This document shows, piece after piece, positions 62,742 to 64,000 of a DNA stretch of 64,000 nucleotides. Source of the stretch: an uncultured Dorea sp. (GTDB lineage Bacteria; Bacillota; Clostridia; Lachnospirales; Lachnospiraceae); the NCBI RefSeq assembly GCF_934294775.1, contig NZ_CAKRAH010000003.1, positions 45,128-109,127 on the forward strand, given 5' to 3'. The translations under genes were made by a program, and so were the position numbers. The notes below the pieces were generated by a model. The model saw only the letters and a program-made list of their open reading frames with translations, made no database searches and had not been told where the DNA came from. Each line of letters opens with the position of its first letter. Positions within the stretch are counted from its first letter, which is position 1.

Positions 62742-64000
62742 ATGTCATACTTAGAACCATTTCAAAGCATCGCTCTGTTTGAAAATACATTCCGGCATCA
62801 GCTCAATAAAAAGACAGGGAAAATAGATGAAAGAAAATTCGTTTTCCATAAACATTTCGGAGACGAACCTGATCAGCTTCCGGTTGTGCCGGACCACTAC
62901 CGGTTAATCTGGATGCCGGGATGCCCCCACTCAAATAAAGCTGTTATCACTTTACGGTTATTGGGCCTTGACCGGGTGATCAGCGTAGGTGAATGCGGCG
63001 TCTTAAGAGACCCAAGAGGCTGGGTGTTCTCCGAAGACCTTGGAGGTGTTGACCCGGTTCTGAAAATCCATTACCTGGATGACGCCTATCTGAAGGGCGA
63101 TCCTGACTTTGTCGGAAGATCAACTGTGCCGGCAATCGCAGATGTGACGACCGGTGCAATTGTACAGAATGAAGCGTGGGATATTCCAAAATATTTCGTT
63201 GTAGACTGGAAAAAGTATCATAAAGAAAATGCCCCTGATCTTTACCCGGAAGCACTCCGAGAAGAGATCGATGAACTCAGTACATTTATCAATAAACGTA
63301 TCAATGCATATGCCTGCGGATTCGCAAGGTCACAGGAAGCTTTTGACGAAGGGTATGCAAGCTATTTTGAGGCGCTGGAGGAATTGGAGGAACGGCTTGG
63401 TACGAAAAGATTCATTAATGGTGATTATATTACCTTGTCGGATATCCATCTGTATGTGGCGCTGATCCGTTTTCATATTAATTATCATCTGGTGTTTGGT
63501 GTAAATAAGAAGCGACTCCAGGATTATCCGAATCTCTGGAACTATACAAGGGACATCTATCAGACAGAAGGATTCTATGATTATACGAAATTAGAGCTGA
63601 TAAAACGGCATTACCAGCAATCCCCTCACATGAGAGCAAAGCTTGGGAATGTCTACGGGTTACTCGGCGTGGGACCTGATAACCGTGAACTTCTTGCCCC
63701 GACAGGACGACAAAAATTGTCTGCAGATCCTGCCAATAAGTTCACATACGAAAAGGAAGACCGGCCGTTATATGCACATCAGAATGAAACGGATGAGATT
63801 TTATATCTGCAGGAAAATCTGCTGAAACCGATTGAAAAAGCCGGTGCTGCTACTTTCCAGACGGATCTGGAGCGTTTTGCATATCAGGAGAAGGACGCTT
63901 TAACGGAGATTGATAAGCGGCTTGCTAAGAGAAAATATCTGTTAGGCGATACTGTGACTGAAGCTGATAAACTGCTCTATCAGACATTGCTGCGACACGA
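62742..64000 (+). CDS. Glutathionyl-hydroquinone reductase-like (Xi-class GST) protein, partial, with extra GST-C repeat
   Basis: The frame starts after AAAGGAGG and runs 419 codons to the window end without a stop. Residues about 50-155 are a thioredoxin-fold domain with the Xi-class catalytic-type Cys61 (WMPGCPHSNKAV) and GRSTVPAIADVTTGAIVQNE (cis-Pro and NE). About 170-295 is the GST C-terminal helical domain (CGFARSQEAFDEGYASYFEA, DYPNLWNYTRDIYQ, IKRHYQQSPH). After it comes a second GST-C-like stretch (355-419; YQEKDALTEIDKRLAKRKYL, LGDTVTEADKLLYQTLLRH), an internal duplication. Classical YqjG/Ecm4 proteins end near 320 residues. Relatives reduce glutathionyl-hydroquinones; most clostridia make no glutathione, so the real thiol partner is open. 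Confidence 0.85.
   Translation, partial: MSYLEPFQSIALFENTFRHQLNKKTGKIDERKFVFHKHFGDEPDQLPVVPDHYRLIWMPGCPHSNKAVITLRLLGLDRVISVGECGVLRDPRGWVFSEDLGGVDPVLKIHYLDDAYLKGDPDFVGRSTVPAIADVTTGAIVQNEAWDIPKYFVVDWKKYHKENAPDLYPEALREEIDELSTFINKRINAYACGFARSQEAFDEGYASYFEALEELEERLGTKRFINGDYITLSDIHLYVALIRFHINYHLVFGVNKKRLQDYPNLWNYTRDIYQTEGFYDYTKLELIKRHYQQSPHMRAKLGNVYGLLGVGPDNRELLAPTGRQKLSADPANKFTYEKEDRPLYAHQNETDEILYLQENLLKPIEKAGAATFQTDLERFAYQEKDALTEIDKRLAKRKYLLGDTVTEADKLLYQTLLRH

Noticed and set aside
1..64000. CRISPR arrays, tRNA/rRNA genes, prophage or complete insertion sequences
   Set aside because: No spaced direct-repeat array, no cloverleaf sequence noticed in the spacers, and no transposase, integrase or phage structural gene in any frame I could recognise.

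Overview
The window is a 64 kb chromosomal segment of a low-GC, anaerobic, endospore-forming member of the Clostridia, most likely a gut Lachnospiraceae. The evidence is gene content and order: a small acid-soluble spore protein, the DUF2953/YtfJ spore pair, the rpmB-yloU-yloV-recG order, the FAD oxidoreductase-cmk-ispH-rpsA cluster, an Rnf complex, a sodium-pumping decarboxylase, and strong AGGAGG ribosome sites. I cannot name the species. I saw no rRNA, tRNA, CRISPR array, prophage or full insertion sequence.

Layout. 1-6.7 kb: scpA/scpB (scpB cut by the window edge), a membrane phosphoesterase, aminopeptidase P copy 1, a D,D-carboxypeptidase, a solitary HicB-like protein and a spore SASP. 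6.9-13.8 kb: recG, fakA/yloV, asp23/yloU, rpmB, an unlisted 47-residue membrane protein, ytfJ and DUF2953. 13.9-22.1 kb: a class B PBP overlapping an FtsW/RodA gene, a U32 protein, zapA, ruvB, ruvA, a Gx-type membrane protein and a NusG-II protein. 22.4-29.5 kb: apbE facing a complete rnfCDGEAB operon; ApbE probably flavinylates RnfG and RnfD. 29.8-34.8 kb: rpsA-like, ispH, cmk, FAD oxidoreductase and an RpiR regulator. 34.9-35.2 kb: a 241-bp highly structured inverted element. 35.2-40.5 kb: five-gene biotin/Na+ decarboxylase operon. 40.9-46 kb: YcxB-like protein, POT peptide transporter, small membrane protein, aminopeptidase P copy 2. 46.2-50 kb: a LeuA fused to an AraC-type DNA-binding domain, and an SSS symporter. 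50.1-52 kb: methylglyoxal synthase, small membrane ORF, a c-di-GMP-I riboswitch and an orphan LytTR response regulator. 52.1-55.8 kb: iorA-iorB-paaK. 55.9-64 kb: a 2TM/NUDIX-like protein, VanZ, MATE, an NSS transporter with a leader ORF, an acetyltransferase-NahK kinase fusion, and an incomplete glutathionyl-hydroquinone-reductase-like gene.

How it fits together (inference): the window reads as peptide and amino-acid fermentation tied to ion bioenergetics. The POT transporter and two Xaa-Pro aminopeptidases supply amino acids. IorAB and PaaK oxidise aromatic keto acids, giving reduced ferredoxin that Rnf can convert into an ion gradient. The biotin decarboxylase adds Na+ export, and the NSS, SSS and perhaps MATE carriers could spend it.

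Most unusual items: the LeuA-AraC enzyme/transcription-factor fusion; the LbH acetyltransferase-NahK fusion; the c-di-GMP-I riboswitch with terminator placed between lytTR and mgsA; the structured element at 34936-35176; a dispersed hairpin repeat in six or seven intergenic copies; and identical promoter cores in front of the peptide transporter and aminopeptidase P copy 2.
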